In this document: positions 18,024 through 25,789 of the stretch, one piece after another | How positions within the stretch are numbered: position 1 is the first letter of the stretch | Layout: each line of letters begins with the position of its first letter | Assembly (NCBI RefSeq): GCF_004345725.1 | Contig: NZ_SLXG01000014.1 | Span: 1-64,000, forward strand | Length of the DNA stretch: 64,000 nt | Direction: 5' to 3' | DNA from: Crenobacter luteus | GTDB taxonomy: Bacteria; Pseudomonadota; Gammaproteobacteria; Burkholderiales; Chromobacteriaceae | Program-made: the position numbers and the translations under genes | Notes under the pieces: generated by a model | Told to the model about the DNA's origin: nothing | The model's input: only the letters and a program-made list of their open reading frames with translations | Database searches by the model: none

Positions 18024-18539
18024 ATGAACCGAAGCCCGAACCGCATGAGCCGGCTCGCCGCGCGCTGCAACGCGCTGCCGCCGTCGTTGCGCAGCCCCAT
18101 CCTGACCCGCCTGTTTGCGCGGCTGGTGCCGTTTCTCGGCACCGCGTCGTTGCGCTTCGACCGCGTGACGCCGCACCAGGTGGTGGTATCGATCCGAAAC
18201 CGCCGCAAGGTACAGAACCACATCAAGGGCGTGCACGCGGCGGCGATGGCGCTGTTGGCCGAGACCGCGACCGGTTTCGTCGTCGGCATGAACGTGCCCG
18301 ACGACAAGCTGATGCTGCTCAAATCGATGCGGGTCAACTACCAGCGGCGCTCGCAGGGCGACATGCGCGCGGTCGCGACGCTCAGCGAGGAACAGATCGA
18401 CGGTTTCTTTCGCGCCGACAAGGGCGAGGTGACCGTGCCGGTAGTCGTCACCGACGCCAGCGGCGAGGCGCCGATCGCCTGCGAAATGGTATGGGCGTGG
18501 GTTCCGAAGAAACGCGAGCGGACCGGGGAGGGGGCATGA
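18024..18539 (+). CDS. DUF4442 hotdog-fold thioesterase-like protein
   Basis: 171 residues. The centre HIKGVHAAAMALLAETATGF (near 73-92) and SMRVNYQRRSQGDM match DUF4442, a hotdog family related to PaaI thioesterases. ATG is preceded by GAGGA at 8 nt. Its stop overlaps the next start (ATGA). It probably hydrolyses an acyl-CoA produced or consumed by the crotonase partner. Contains one repeat copy at 18254, encoding LAE. Confidence 0.82.
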   Translation: MNRSPNRMSRLAARCNALPPSLRSPILTRLFARLVPFLGTASLRFDRVTPHQVVVSIRNRRKVQNHIKGVHAAAMALLAETATGFVVGMNVPDDKLMLLKSMRVNYQRRSQGDMRAVATLSEEQIDGFFRADKGEVTVPVVVTDASGEAPIACEMVWAWVPKKRERTGEGA

Positions 18540-19348
18540 AAATGGAATGGCAGAGTCTGGAAGTCGCACGTCACGGCGCCGTGGCTTGCGTGACGCTGAA
18601 CCGGCCGCGGCAGGCCAACGCGCTCGACGCGACGCTGTGGCGTGAACTGCGCGAGGCGATGGAGTGGTGCGACCGCAGCGCTGACGTCCGCGCCGTGGTG
18701 CTCGCCGGACACGGCCGGCATTTCTGCGCCGGTCTCGACCTTGCCATGCTCGCCGGGCTGTCGGCGCGGATAGCCGACCCTTGCGGCGGCCGTCAGCGCG
18801 AGAAACTGCTGGCCGAGATCGAGGCGCTGCAGGCCAGCGTCAACAGCCTCGAGGCGTGCCGCAAACCGGTGATCGCCGCCGTGCACGGCGCCTGCGTCGG
18901 CGGCGGCCTCGACATCGCGCTGGCGGCCGACATCCGCTACGCGAGCGAGGACGCGTTCTTCGGCGTGCGCGAGGTGGCGATGGGCATGGTCGCCGACGTC
19001 GGCACGCTACAGCGCCTGCCGCGCGTGGTCGGCGAAGGCGTGGCGCGCGAATGGGCGTACACGGGCCGCGACGTGACGGCGGCGGAAGCCTTCGCCGCGA
19101 AACTGGTGAACCGGCTCGCGGCGGACCGCGACGCCGTCGTCGCCGCCGCGCTGGACACCGCCAGCCAGATCGCCGCGCGTTCGCCGCTGGCGGTGCGCGG
19201 CACCAAGCGCGTGCTGAACTACAGCCGCGACCACGGCGTACGCGACGGCCTGGCGTTCGTCGCGCAATGGAACGCGGCGATGCTGTTGTCCGAAGATTTG
19301 GCCGCCGCGGCGACCGCGGACCGGCAGGCAGCGACGTTCCGCGACTGA
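18536..19348 (+). CDS. Enoyl-CoA hydratase/isomerase (crotonase family)
   Basis: 270 residues from ATG 18536, overlapping the previous stop. It has the oxyanion-hole segments HFCAGLDLAMLAGL near 61 and HGACVGGGLDIALAADIRYA near 120. VREVAMGMVADVGTLQRLPR near 146 includes the Glu and Asp placement of dienoyl-CoA isomerase-like (ECH1) members. A beta-oxidation role in unsaturated fatty-acid breakdown is therefore favoured over simple hydration. It is the last gene before dif. Confidence 0.88.
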   Translation: MKMEWQSLEVARHGAVACVTLNRPRQANALDATLWRELREAMEWCDRSADVRAVVLAGHGRHFCAGLDLAMLAGLSARIADPCGGRQREKLLAEIEALQASVNSLEACRKPVIAAVHGACVGGGLDIALAADIRYASEDAFFGVREVAMGMVADVGTLQRLPRVVGEGVAREWAYTGRDVTAAEAFAAKLVNRLAADRDAVVAAALDTASQIAARSPLAVRGTKRVLNYSRDHGVRDGLAFVAQWNAAMLLSEDLAAAATADRQAATFRD

Positions 19349-19361
19349 AGCCGCGCCCAGT

Positions 19362-19392
19362 ACCCGGCCGTTTGACGAAACGGCCGGGTTTT
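19362..19392 (+). terminator. Terminator of the TetR-crotonase operon
   Basis: ACCCGGCCGTTT (19362-19373) pairs with AAACGGCCGGGT (19378-19389), loop GACG, then TTTT. Confidence 0.88.
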
Positions 19393-19456
19393 CGGCATCT
19401 TGAGCACGATTTTCGCGTCGGAAGAGGGGTTTCTACCACCGCGCGGCGTATATTCT

Positions 19457-19484
19457 AGTTCGCATAATTTATATTATGTTAGAT
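19457..19484. other. dif: Chromosomal dif site (XerC/XerD recombination site)
   Basis: A 28-bp site in the 405-bp gene-free gap 19349-19753. Left (XerC) arm AGTTCGCATAA, centre TTTATA, right (XerD) arm TTATGTTAGAT. E. coli dif has arms GGTGCGCATAA and TTATGTTAAAT around TGTATA, giving 24 of 28 identical bases. From memory the Neisseria dif shares the whole XerC arm. It stands out as an AT-rich patch. XerCD acts here, under FtsK control, to resolve chromosome dimers, so this marks the replication terminus. The rest of the gap shows no gene. Confidence 0.93.
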
Positions 19485-19753
19485 TTTGAGGTGCATGCTT
19501 AAAGCGACGATTGCCGTCATTGCCGCGACCAGCTGCGGCAACGCGGCATCCAGACCATGAGGGATTGGCAGAAACAGCAACCGGATTTGTTCAAAAACGC
19601 GTTCGCAATCGTTTGGGACTGGACGACCCCGGCAAAACCAGGCGCGCACGACTGGCCGCGGCCATGGTCTAAACTTCACCAAAAGCCAAGGTCGAATTGG
19701 CAGGAGTCCGGGAATTTGTCGTCCGGCGCAGGCCGGACGACGGGAGAAAGACC

Positions 19754-19957
19754 ATGAACGCACGCAAACAGGCCGGCTGGTATACCGGCACGCTGATGTT
19801 CACCCTGATCATGGCCGTGGTGCTGTTCGTCGCCCAGCCGTGGATCCCGCTGGCGCTGCTGGCCACGCTGGCGGTGTTCGGCGTCGTCGCGGCCGTCAAT
19901 CACGGGATCGACTCGTGGAAACGGCATCATCCCCACGACAGGACGCCGGTCCATTGA
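19754..19957 (+). CDS. Small two-helix membrane protein
   Basis: 67 residues from ATG 19754 with GGGAGAAAG upstream. Two hydrophobic helices (about 12-27 and 31-48) are followed by a His-rich basic tail SWKRHHPHDRTPVH. No family is recognised. It stands alone between dif and a terminator made of the repeated word. Confidence 0.6.
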   Translation: MNARKQAGWYTGTLMFTLIMAVVLFVAQPWIPLALLATLAVFGVVAAVNHGIDSWKRHHPHDRTPVH

Positions 19958-19973
19958 ATGCCTCCGGCGTAGC

Positions 19974-20009
19974 CCTCGGCCAACTCCAAGCGGGTTGGCC
20001 GAGGCTTTT
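19974..20009. terminator. Second terminator built from two inverted CTCGGCCAAC words
   Basis: CCTCGGCCAAC (19974-19984) pairs with GTTGGCCGAGG (19994-20004) around TCCAAGCGG, followed by CTTTT. It separates the small membrane protein from the converging lipoprotein gene, the same architecture as the hairpin at 15694. Confidence 0.92.
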
Positions 20010-20022
20010 GTGGGCTCCGCCG

Positions 20023-20310
20023 TCAGTTGCCGCTGCTATCGAGCGACTTGCCGACCACTTTGTCGTTGATGAACTGCACGGTGATCGTCGTCCTGCCGTC
20101 GCGCCAGGTCGCCGAACCGCCCGACAGCCCGAGCAGGCTGGCGCCGCTGGCTTCGTCGGGCGCGCCGAGGATGGCGGTGACATCCTGGCGGCTCATGCCG
20201 TTGTTGATCTTGTCGAAATTGGCCGGCGTGACCTTGCTGCAGGCGACGAGCGACACGGCCAGCGCCGCCGCGGCCAGGCGTAGAACGGGTCGCAGGAAGT
20301 CGGCTCTCAT
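20023..20310 (-). CDS. Small lipoprotein with SmpA/DUF3862-like domain
   Basis: 95 residues from ATG 20310; the signal peptide ends in VSLVAC, placing the lipidated Cys near residue 24. The mature part, FDKINNGMSRQDVTAILGAP then ATWRDGRTTITVQFINDKVV, has the shape of the small SmpA/OmlA- or DUF3862-type fold, which in BamE binds outer-membrane assembly factors and in relatives binds beta-lactamase. It is too short for BamE itself. Confidence 0.75.
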   Translation of the reverse strand: MRADFLRPVLRLAAAALAVSLVACSKVTPANFDKINNGMSRQDVTAILGAPDEASGASLLGLSGGSATWRDGRTTITVQFINDKVVGKSLDSSGN

Positions 20311-20468
20311 GCAAATGGCTCCGTGAACACGATGCCCCAGCATAGCAAAACGCCTCACGCCGGCGTCAAGCCGGCCGGACGGCGACGGCACGATACGCGT
20401 TTTGGCAAGCCGAAGGGTACGCGGACGCCTCTGGCCGACGTCGGTCCCGCTGATTCGAGGAGGATACG

Positions 20469-21344
20469 ATGCAAGACCCCGACGACCTGACCGCGCGCGA
20501 CGCCGCTCCGCCCGACCCGCCGCGCCGCGACTTCCTGTCGCTGCTGATCAGCACCGGCTTCGCGCTGGCGGTGCAGCCGGTGGCCGCCTCGACGCTGAAC
20601 ACCGACACGACCGGTCTCGAGGCCGACACGGTCGCCATCCCGGTCGGCGCGGCGCTGCTGCCGGCCTACCGCGCGCAGCCGGCCGGCGCTAAGCGGCCCT
20701 TGCCGGTGGTGCTGGTGGTGCAGGAGATTTTCGGCGTGCACGAACACATCCAGGACCTGTGTCGCCGGCTCGCCAAGGCCGGCTACCTCGCGATCGCGCC
20801 GGAGCTCTACTTCCGCCAGGGCGATCCACGCCGTTACGACAGCGTGTCCGAACTGCTTGCCCAACTGGTCGCCAAGGTGCCCGACGCGCAGGTGATGACC
20901 GACCTCGACGCGACCGCCGCCTGGGCCGTCGCTCATGGCGGCGACGCGCGGCGCCTCGCCGTGACCGGCTTTTGCTGGGGCGGTCGGATCGTCTGGCTGT
21001 ACGCGGCGCACAACCCGCGGCTGGCGGCCGGGGTCGCCTGGTACGGCCGTTTGAGCGGCGAGCTCACGCCGAATGCGCCGCGTCAGCCCATCGAGGTCGC
21101 CGCGGCGCTGAAGGTGCCGGTGCTCGGCCTCTACGGCGGGCGCGACAAGGGCATCCCGCTCGAATCGGTCGAGCGGATGCGGGCGCGGCTCAAGCAGGCC
21201 GGCGGGCGCTCCGACATCGTCGTTTATCCGGATGCCGACCACGGCTTCAACGCCGACTACCGGCCGAGCTACCACCCCGCCGCGGCGCGCGACGGCTGGG
21301 CGCGCATGCTCGACTGGTTCGCCCGCCACGGCGTCAAGCCCTGA
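20469..21344 (+). CDS. Exported dienelactone hydrolase family protein
   Basis: 291 residues. An N-terminal [18 protein letters not shown] resembles a twin-arginine signal. The alpha/beta-hydrolase core shows [20 protein letters not shown] near 80, the nucleophile elbow GFCWGG near 165 (Cys, as in dienelactone hydrolases), the acid in GGRDKG near 222 and the His in PDADHGFN near 256. Family members open lactone rings of aromatic breakdown products, but many have other ester substrates. GAGGAGG precedes the start. Confidence 0.88.
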   Translation: MQDPDDLTARDAAPPDPPRRDFLSLLISTGFALAVQPVAASTLNTDTTGLEADTVAIPVGAALLPAYRAQPAGAKRPLPVVLVVQEIFGVHEHIQDLCRRLAKAGYLAIAPELYFRQGDPRRYDSVSELLAQLVAKVPDAQVMTDLDATAAWAVAHGGDARRLAVTGFCWGGRIVWLYAAHNPRLAAGVAWYGRLSGELTPNAPRQPIEVAAALKVPVLGLYGGRDKGIPLESVERMRARLKQAGGRSDIVVYPDADHGFNADYRPSYHPAAARDGWARMLDWFARHGVKP

Positions 21345-21367
21345 CGGCGTCCAGGGCGGCCGGCGAC

Positions 21368-21402
21368 AAAAAACGCCGCGTACCCGTTACGGTGCGCGGC
21401 GT
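21368..21402 (-). terminator. Terminator downstream of the DUF1857 gene
   Basis: On the minus strand a 12-bp stem with one G-T pair (21402-21391 with 21384-21373), loop 21390-21385, followed by TTTTTT (21373-21368). May also serve the converging hydrolase gene. Confidence 0.8.
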
Positions 21403-21428
21403 CTTGCCGTGCTGCGGGCCGGGTGGAC

Positions 21429-21911
21429 TCAGCCGAGCTCGCCGGCGGCCGCCAGCGCGCGGATCTGGCGGATCGCGTCGACGTCGGTGTCGCGGTAGGC
21501 CGATTTCACCCAGGGAACGAAATAGCTGTCGGACGCGTCGCCGCCCTCCTGTCCCGGCTGTTCGGGCAGGCCGGTCTGGTAGCTGAAGCGCACGCACAAC
21601 ACGCCGGGCGCCGGCGTCTCGATGGCGACGGTCAGGCTGCCGCCGGGGTGGGACTCGCTCGCCTCGGTGTCGAAGCGCAGCGATTTTTCGTGCACGACGT
21701 GGACGGTGTCCGCGACGGTGAAGTGGCCGAAGTCGAGCTCGCGGCGGAACCAGTCCTGACCGCGCTCGGTCACCCGGGCACCCTCGAGCTGTTCCATAAA
21801 GAGCATCGGGTCCTCGGCGCGGCGCATCAGGCCGCGCCACAGTTGCGCCACCGTCAGCGGCGCGCTGTCGACGCGCGGGTCGTTCACCAGCACGATATGT
21901 TCGAACTGCAT
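21429..21911 (-). CDS. DUF1857 family SRPBCC protein
   Basis: 160 residues. It begins FEHIVLVNDP and contains LTVAQLWRGLMRRAEDP, both typical of DUF1857, a START/SRPBCC-fold lipid-binding group of bacteria and fungi. A central acidic loop EQPGQEGGDASDSYFVPW leads to the C-terminal helix. No signal peptide. Function unknown in bacteria. Confidence 0.82.
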   Translation of the reverse strand: MQFEHIVLVNDPRVDSAPLTVAQLWRGLMRRAEDPMLFMEQLEGARVTERGQDWFRRELDFGHFTVADTVHVVHEKSLRFDTEASESHPGGSLTVAIETPAPGVLCVRFSYQTGLPEQPGQEGGDASDSYFVPWVKSAYRDTDVDAIRQIRALAAAGELG

Positions 21912-21995
21912 GTCGGGTACTCCTCGATCTGATCGCCGCGCAGTGTACGGCAGCGCCGAGGCCCGGCCAAGCCCGGCGGCGGCGCTCGTCCGGCC

Positions 21996-23465
21996 TCAGG
22001 CGTGCTCGTCGGCGACCTGGCCGTAGCGGACCACCTGGTTCCGCCCCTGCCGCTTGGCGCGGTAGAGCGCGATGTCGGCCTTCTCGATCACCGCGCGACC
22101 GCTGTCGCCGTGGTCGGGGAAGGCGGCGATGCCGAAGCTGGCGGTCACGCTCAGCGCGTCGTCGAGCCCCGGCAGCGCGACCGGCGTGGCGGCCAGCTCG
22201 CTGCGCCACGATTCGACGCGCACCGCCGCCACCTCCTGACTCAGACCGGGTAGCACGACGATGAATTCCTCGCCGCCGTAGCGGCCGACGATGTCGCCCG
22301 CCCTCACCCAGCCGGCCAGGAGTTGGCCGAGCGCCCTGAGCGCCGCGTCGCCGGCGGCGTGGCCGTAGTTGTCGTTGATGCGCTTGAAGTGGTCGAAGTC
22401 GATCATCACCACGGTAACCGGCTCGCCCTGCCGGCGCGCGCGCGCCAGTTCCTTGGGCAGCATTTCCTCGAGGTAGACGCGGTTGTAGAGGCCGGTCAGC
22501 GGATCGCGTACCGCGCGCTCCCTGAGTTTCTCGTTCAGCAGGTGGATCTCGCGGTAGCTCTCCTCGAGCGCCGTGCTGGCGCGCAGCAGCGAGCGGTGCT
22601 GCCGCGCCAGCGCCAGCAGGAAGACGCCGGCCACCGCCAGCGTGATCAGGCCGATCGCGCCGACCGTCAGCGTCTGGCGCATGAACAGCGTGTCGACCGG
22701 GCCGCGCCGCGCGGCGACGTCGACGAACAGTGGCAGCTCGCCAACCGCGACCGGGCCGACCCGCCACGGCGACTCGTCGTGCATGTCGACGTGCAGCGCC
22801 CTCCCCGTTTGCGCCGCCAGCGGGTCGGGCCGTGCCAGTTGTGCGCCGATCCGTTGCGGCGCCGCCGGCAGCTGCGCCATCAAGGTGCCGTCGAGATGGC
22901 GCCAGCGCACGCTCACGCCGGCCGGCGGCGGCAGGCGCGCCAGCCGCTCGGACAGCGCCTCGGCGCGCACGCGCAGCACGATCACGCCGTCGAAGCGGCC
23001 GCTCGCGCTCCAGCGCGGGCGGCTCAGCGTCAAAAGCCAGCGGCCGTCCGGGGCGCGGCGCACCACGTCGAGGTAGAGTGCGTCGCCCCCGCGCCGGCGC
23101 GGGCCGACGAACCAGGGTTGGCCGAGCGCCGAATCGCCGCCTGCGCCGAGCCGGCGCCCGAGTCCGTCGAAGGCGGCGGCCTCGACCAGCTCCGGCCGCA
23201 GCACCCGCCACGCGTCGAAGGCGGCGGCCAGTCCGGCGACACCGTCGCGCTCTTCGGCGTGCCGCAGCAGACGCAGGGCGTCGTCGAGCGCGCCGACTTG
23301 CTCGGCGCCGGCCGCGACGTAGGTATCGCTCAATTGCGTCAGTTCGCGCTCCATCCGCGCCGACAGCCGGGCGCTCTGGTCGAAACTCCAGAGCAGGAAC
23401 ATGGCGAGCAACAGGCCGGCCAACAGGCCGGCCTGTGCGATCGCCAGCCGATTGAAGCGGGTCAT
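21996..23465 (-). CDS. Membrane diguanylate cyclase with periplasmic sensor
   Basis: 489 residues from ATG 23465. Transmembrane helix at about 9-28, a Cache-like periplasmic domain of roughly 240 residues, a second helix near 278-300, then a GGDEF domain. The active loop is RYGGEEF, and RAGD five residues before it is the product-inhibition I-site, so it should make cyclic di-GMP and be feedback-controlled. The signal sensed is unknown. The upstream open frame is a shadow of the divergent methyltransferase. Two repeat copies (22322, 23117) encode LGQ on the sense strand. Confidence 0.93.
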   Translation of the reverse strand: MTRFNRLAIAQAGLLAGLLLAMFLLWSFDQSARLSARMERELTQLSDTYVAAGAEQVGALDDALRLLRHAEERDGVAGLAAAFDAWRVLRPELVEAAAFDGLGRRLGAGGDSALGQPWFVGPRRRGGDALYLDVVRRAPDGRWLLTLSRPRWSASGRFDGVIVLRVRAEALSERLARLPPPAGVSVRWRHLDGTLMAQLPAAPQRIGAQLARPDPLAAQTGRALHVDMHDESPWRVGPVAVGELPLFVDVAARRGPVDTLFMRQTLTVGAIGLITLAVAGVFLLALARQHRSLLRASTALEESYREIHLLNEKLRERAVRDPLTGLYNRVYLEEMLPKELARARRQGEPVTVVMIDFDHFKRINDNYGHAAGDAALRALGQLLAGWVRAGDIVGRYGGEEFIVVLPGLSQEVAAVRVESWRSELAATPVALPGLDDALSVTASFGIAAFPDHGDSGRAVIEKADIALYRAKRQGRNQVVRYGQVADEHA

Positions 23466-23602
23466 CCGAAAGGTCTCGCGGGTGTGCGGCAGACGCCGCT
23501 CCTTGCAGCATAGAACCTCGGCGCGACGGCACGGGCCGGGCGTGCAGCCTGCCGCGTCGGCGCTTGGGGCGAGGCCGCTCCCCGCCATGCGGATGTGATA
23601 AG

Positions 23603-23612
23603 CTCGGCCAAC
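23603..23612 (+). repeat. Intergenic copy of the CTCGGCCAAC word in the methyltransferase leader
   Basis: AGCTCGGCCAACC, 22 nt before the methyltransferase ATG and immediately after GTGATAAG, a possible -10 region. Confidence 0.9.
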
Positions 23613-23633
23613 CCCGCGCAACCGAGAAAGCCC

Positions 23634-24263
23634 ATGTCCGACGCCCGCGAATTCTGGAATCCACGCTTTGCCGCCGCCGACTATCTGTACGGCACCGAAC
23701 CCAACGACTTCCTGCGCGAAGAGGCGCACCGCCTCAAGCCCGGCGACCGCGTGCTGTCGCTGGGCGACGGCGAAGGACGCAACGGCGTCTTCCTCGCCGG
23801 CCAAGGCTGCGCGGTGACCGCGCTCGACGCGGCCGAGGTCGGGCTCGCGAAGGCCGAGGCGCTGGCGCGCCAGCGCGGCGTCGTGCTGACCACCCTGCAC
23901 GCCGACCTCGAGCATTACCATCTGGAGCCGGAAAGCTGGGACGGCATCGTCGCGATCTTCTGCCACCTGCCGTCCGCCTTCCGCGCCCGCGTGTTCGCCG
24001 ACGTCGTCGCCGCGCTCAAACCGGGTGGCGTACTGCTGCTCGAGGGCTATACGCCGCGCCAGCTCGCCTACGGCAGCGGCGGCCCCAAGGAGGTCGACCT
24101 GCTCTACGAGCCCGAAACGCTGCGCGCCGAACTGGCCGGGCTGGAGTTCGAACGTCTCACCGAGCTGACTAGGCCGGTGCTCGAGGGGCGGCTGCATACC
24201 GGCATGGCAGCCGTGCTGCAGATCGTCGCGCGCAAGCCGTTCGCCGCCGGGGCCGGACGATGA
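23634..24263 (+). CDS. Class I SAM-dependent methyltransferase (TehB-like)
   Basis: 209 residues. FWNPRFAAADYLYGTEPNDF at the N-terminus is typical of a small TehB/thiopurine-type group. Motif I is VLSLGDGEGRNGVFLA near 38-53, with acidic ALDAAEVG at strand 2 and GGVLLLEGYTP near 131. ATG 23634 chosen because the family starts just before it. Substrate unknown, with tellurite or small thiols possible. Its stop overlaps the next start. Confidence 0.85.
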   Translation: MSDAREFWNPRFAAADYLYGTEPNDFLREEAHRLKPGDRVLSLGDGEGRNGVFLAGQGCAVTALDAAEVGLAKAEALARQRGVVLTTLHADLEHYHLEPESWDGIVAIFCHLPSAFRARVFADVVAALKPGGVLLLEGYTPRQLAYGSGGPKEVDLLYEPETLRAELAGLEFERLTELTRPVLEGRLHTGMAAVLQIVARKPFAAGAGR

Positions 24264-25342
24264 GGCGCGCACGCCCCCTGCCCTACGACACGATGATCCG
24301 CGCGGCGGCCATCGCGCTGCTGACGCTGGCGTGCCTGCGCATCGTGCTGCCCTTTCTCGGCGCGCTGACCTGGGCCGCGATCATCGCGTTGTCGGCGTGG
24401 CCGGCCTTCGTCTGGCTGCGCGACCGGCTCGGCGGCCGCAAGAAGAGCGCCGCACTGATCGTCGCGCTGACCTTGGCGCTCGCGCTGATCGCGCCGCTGA
24501 CGCTGATGGTGCTGCAACTGGCCGACGCCATTCCGCGGGCGATCCGGCTGCTGAGCGAACTGTCGACCATGACTCTGCCGCAACCGCCGGCCTGGATGAC
24601 CGGACTGCCGCTCGCCGGCCCGTGGCTGGCCGAGCTGTGGCAGAGCGCCCACGCCGACCTGTCGACGCTGTTCGCCCGCGTCAAGCCCTACGCGAACGAG
24701 GCGGCGCTGTGGCTGCTCGGCGAGGGCGCCTCGCTAGGACGGGGACTGCTCGAGCTGGCGGTTGCCGTCGCCGTGTCCGGTGTGCTGCTGGCCTACGGCG
24801 ACGCGCTGTGGGACGGCTTCGAACGCGTCGTCGCGCGGCTGGGTGGCCGCATGGGCGGCGAGCTGCCCGAGCTGATCGCGCGCACCGTGCGCAGCGTCAC
24901 CACCGGCGTGGTCGGCACCGCGCTGGTGCAGGCGCTGCTGGCGATGATCGGCTTCGCGATCGCCGGCGTGCCCGGCACGCTGGTGCTCGGCCTGTTGTGC
25001 TTCGTCGTCGCGGTCGCGCAGCTGCCGACGCTGCTGGTCTGGGTGCCGGCGACGATCTGGCTGTTCTACAGCGGCGACACCGGCTACGCGATCTTCCTCG
25101 GCCTGTGGGGCGCGCTGCTGGTGCAGAACATCGACAATTTCCTCAAGCCCTACCTGATCAGCCAGGGTGCCGGCCTGCCGCTGCCGCTGATCTTCCTCGG
25201 CGTGATCGGCGGCCTGCTGGCCTGGGGCATGATAGGCCTCTTCCTCGGGCCGACCGTGCTGGCGGTCGGCTACAGCGTGTTCGGCCGCTGGCTGGCGCAA
25301 GAGCCGCGGCGGGCACACCCGGGTGGCGGAGGTGCGGATTAA
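24260..25342 (+). CDS. AI-2E family (PerM/YdiK-type) membrane transporter
   Basis: 360 residues with about eight helices: two pairs at the N-terminus (about 12-45 and 60-90), a soluble middle (about 95-150), and a C-terminal cluster including VPGTLVLGLLCFVVAVAQLP and IFLGVIGGLLAWGMIGLFLG, which are signatures of the family. Members export varied small molecules, and the autoinducer-2 link holds only for some. Coupled by ATGA to the methyltransferase. Confidence 0.9.
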   Translation: MRRARPLPYDTMIRAAAIALLTLACLRIVLPFLGALTWAAIIALSAWPAFVWLRDRLGGRKKSAALIVALTLALALIAPLTLMVLQLADAIPRAIRLLSELSTMTLPQPPAWMTGLPLAGPWLAELWQSAHADLSTLFARVKPYANEAALWLLGEGASLGRGLLELAVAVAVSGVLLAYGDALWDGFERVVARLGGRMGGELPELIARTVRSVTTGVVGTALVQALLAMIGFAIAGVPGTLVLGLLCFVVAVAQLPTLLVWVPATIWLFYSGDTGYAIFLGLWGALLVQNIDNFLKPYLISQGAGLPLPLIFLGVIGGLLAWGMIGLFLGPTVLAVGYSVFGRWLAQEPRRAHPGGGGAD

Positions 25343-25441
25343 GACTCGTTAACAAAGCCGCGCCGGCGGGAAGGGGGAACTTTGCTAGCATGGTCTTGTT
25401 CTTAACCCCTACTGCCACTGAACATTCCGGGAGGTTTGGCG

Positions 25442-25648
25442 ATGAAAATGGCGAAAACGATGACCCTGATCGCGCTGATGGCCGGCACGCTGGCCGGCTG
25501 CGCCGGCATGACCGAACGTCAACGCAATACCGCGATCGGCGCGGCCGGCGGCGCGGTGCTCGGCTCGGTGCTAACCGGCGGCGACGCGGTCGGCACCGTG
25601 GGCGGCGCGGCCGTCGGCGGCGTGATCGGCAACCAGATCAAGAAGTAA
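25442..25648 (+). CDS. OsmB-like glycine-zipper lipoprotein
   Basis: 68 residues from ATG 25442, 7 nt after GGGAGG. Lipoprotein signal LMAGTLAGC, with Cys near 20. The body is a glycine-zipper two-helix segment (IGAAGGAVLGSVLTGGDAVG then VGGAAVGGVIGNQIKK), the domain of OsmB and Rick_17kDa proteins. Such lipoproteins reside in the outer membrane and are often osmotic-stress induced. Confidence 0.85.
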   Translation: MKMAKTMTLIALMAGTLAGCAGMTERQRNTAIGAAGGAVLGSVLTGGDAVGTVGGAAVGGVIGNQIKK

Positions 25649-25650
25649 GC

Positions 25651-25660
25651 CTCGGCCAAC
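25651..25660 (+). repeat. Intergenic copy of the CTCGGCCAAC word after the OsmB-like gene
   Basis: CTCGGCCAAC, two nt after the stop codon and 4 nt before the terminator stem. Confidence 0.9.
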
Positions 25661-25664
25661 GTCA

Positions 25665-25699
25665 CGCAAAAGCGCGGGCATGATGCCCGCGCTTTTGCG
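25665..25699 (+). terminator. Terminator of the OsmB-like gene
   Basis: Perfect 16-bp stem CGCAAAAGCGCGGGCA (25665-25680) / TGCCCGCGCTTTTGCG (25684-25699), loop TGA. Confidence 0.9.
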
Positions 25700-25789
25700 T
25701 GCGCGCCAGCCACGGCCGGGCGTCCTCGCCCTGGCGTTTCGCCCGCGCCGCGTTAAGATAGACCGTCTCCGTCACGGTTTTCCCATGTC

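Noticed and set aside
21996-24272. Long N-terminal extension of the diguanylate cyclase frame beyond ATG 23465
   Set aside because: The extension runs antisense through the methyltransferase gene, while ATG 23465 begins a proper membrane helix.
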